Below are positions 5,573 through 5,760 of a DNA stretch of 5,760 bases, in pieces. The notes under the pieces are model-generated. The model saw nothing but the letters and a program-made list of their open reading frames with translations, was not told the origin of the DNA and ran no database searches. A program made the position numbers and the translations under genes. Origin of the DNA: Pseudomonadota bacterium (GTDB lineage Bacteria; Pseudomonadota; Alphaproteobacteria; Rhizobiales; Methyloligellaceae). Every line of letters begins with the position of its first letter. Positions within the stretch are counted from its first letter, which is position 1. The stretch covers positions 1 to 5,760 of the forward strand of contig JADFHH010000132.1 in NCBI GenBank assembly GCA_022567275.1, given 5' to 3'.

Positions 5573-5760
5573 CTAGTCGCCCAGTGTGATGCCTTCGCGC
5601 CTGGGGTCGGCGGCCCCTTCAAGCGCGCCGCCGCGAACGATTATCGCATGGATGCCGCTGGTCATGGGAGAGACCTTCACCTGGTGTCCGCGCGCACGCA
5701 TACCGCTTGTGAGGCGCGCGGCCCAAGGCCCCCCTTCGATTTCACACGGGCCGTTTTTGC
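5573..5760 (-). CDS. ggt: Gamma-glutamyltransferase, C-terminal end only, runs off the right edge
   Basis: The last 61 codons before a TAG stop are present. The closing residues are recognisable: ARGHQVKVSPMTSGIHAI (23-40 of the visible part), then GGALEGAADPRREGITLGD. These correspond to the C-terminus of the small subunit of gamma-glutamyltransferases, where ...G(G/A)ADPRREG is highly characteristic. Family members are Ntn-hydrolases, normally secreted to the periplasm and self-cleaved, that remove or transfer the gamma-glutamyl group of glutathione. The nucleophilic threonine and signal peptide lie outside the window, so activity cannot be judged, and ggt is the generic symbol since paralogues are common. 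The stop lies 23 bp before the thiO start on the same strand, which allows read-through into the thi genes. Confidence 0.88.
   Translation of the reverse strand, partial: KNGPCEIEGGPWAARLTSGMRARGHQVKVSPMTSGIHAIIVRGGALEGAADPRREGITLGD

Overview
The window looks like an ordinary chromosomal stretch of a fairly GC-rich alphaproteobacterium. The supporting signs are the compact thiO-thiS-thiG-thiE order, the ThiE active-site variant (GPVYETKLKKM), the ThiS tail ending PRQGG, and a diguanylate cyclase whose N-terminal region (PTPRAYELFYT...NPDL) I associate with alphaproteobacterial proteins. The lineage call is inference from protein style; genus cannot be assigned.

Layout, left to right. Positions 1-70 (minus) hold the first 23 codons of a short-chain dehydrogenase/reductase that runs off the left edge. 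Positions 71-383 are a divergent intergenic region with no convincing gene and one perfect 12-bp palindrome. Positions 384-1142 (plus) encode a TauE/SafE (TSUP) family membrane transporter. Everything to its right is on the minus strand. In transcription order (right to left) these are: the last 61 codons of a gamma-glutamyltransferase (5573-5760), thiO (4563-5549), thiS (4363-4566), thiG (3575-4366), thiE (2983-3585), a class I SAM-dependent methyltransferase (2315-2977), and a GGDEF-domain protein (1175-2230) that converges on the TSUP gene with 32 bp between the stops.

How the genes work together. ThiO oxidises glycine to the imine. ThiS, as a C-terminal thiocarboxylate, supplies sulfur. 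ThiG condenses both with deoxyxylulose phosphate to make the thiazole half of thiamine, and ThiE joins thiazole phosphate to the pyrimidine half. The four genes overlap or abut: thiO/thiS share TTGA, thiS/thiG share ATGA, and thiG/thiE overlap by 11 bp. The methyltransferase follows thiE after only 5 bp and is probably on the same transcript. No thiC (pyrimidine branch), thiF or thiD lies in the window. There is no room for a TPP riboswitch in the 23 bp before thiO, so control must lie further upstream or be absent.

I see no mobile element, CRISPR array, RNA gene or clear intrinsic terminator, and nothing that amounts to a new biological system. The observations most worth a second look are the altered GGDEF signature (GGEQF, with the inhibitory site reduced to KNQD), the unassigned methyltransferase attached to the thiazole operon, and the use of TTG starts at both thiO and thiS.
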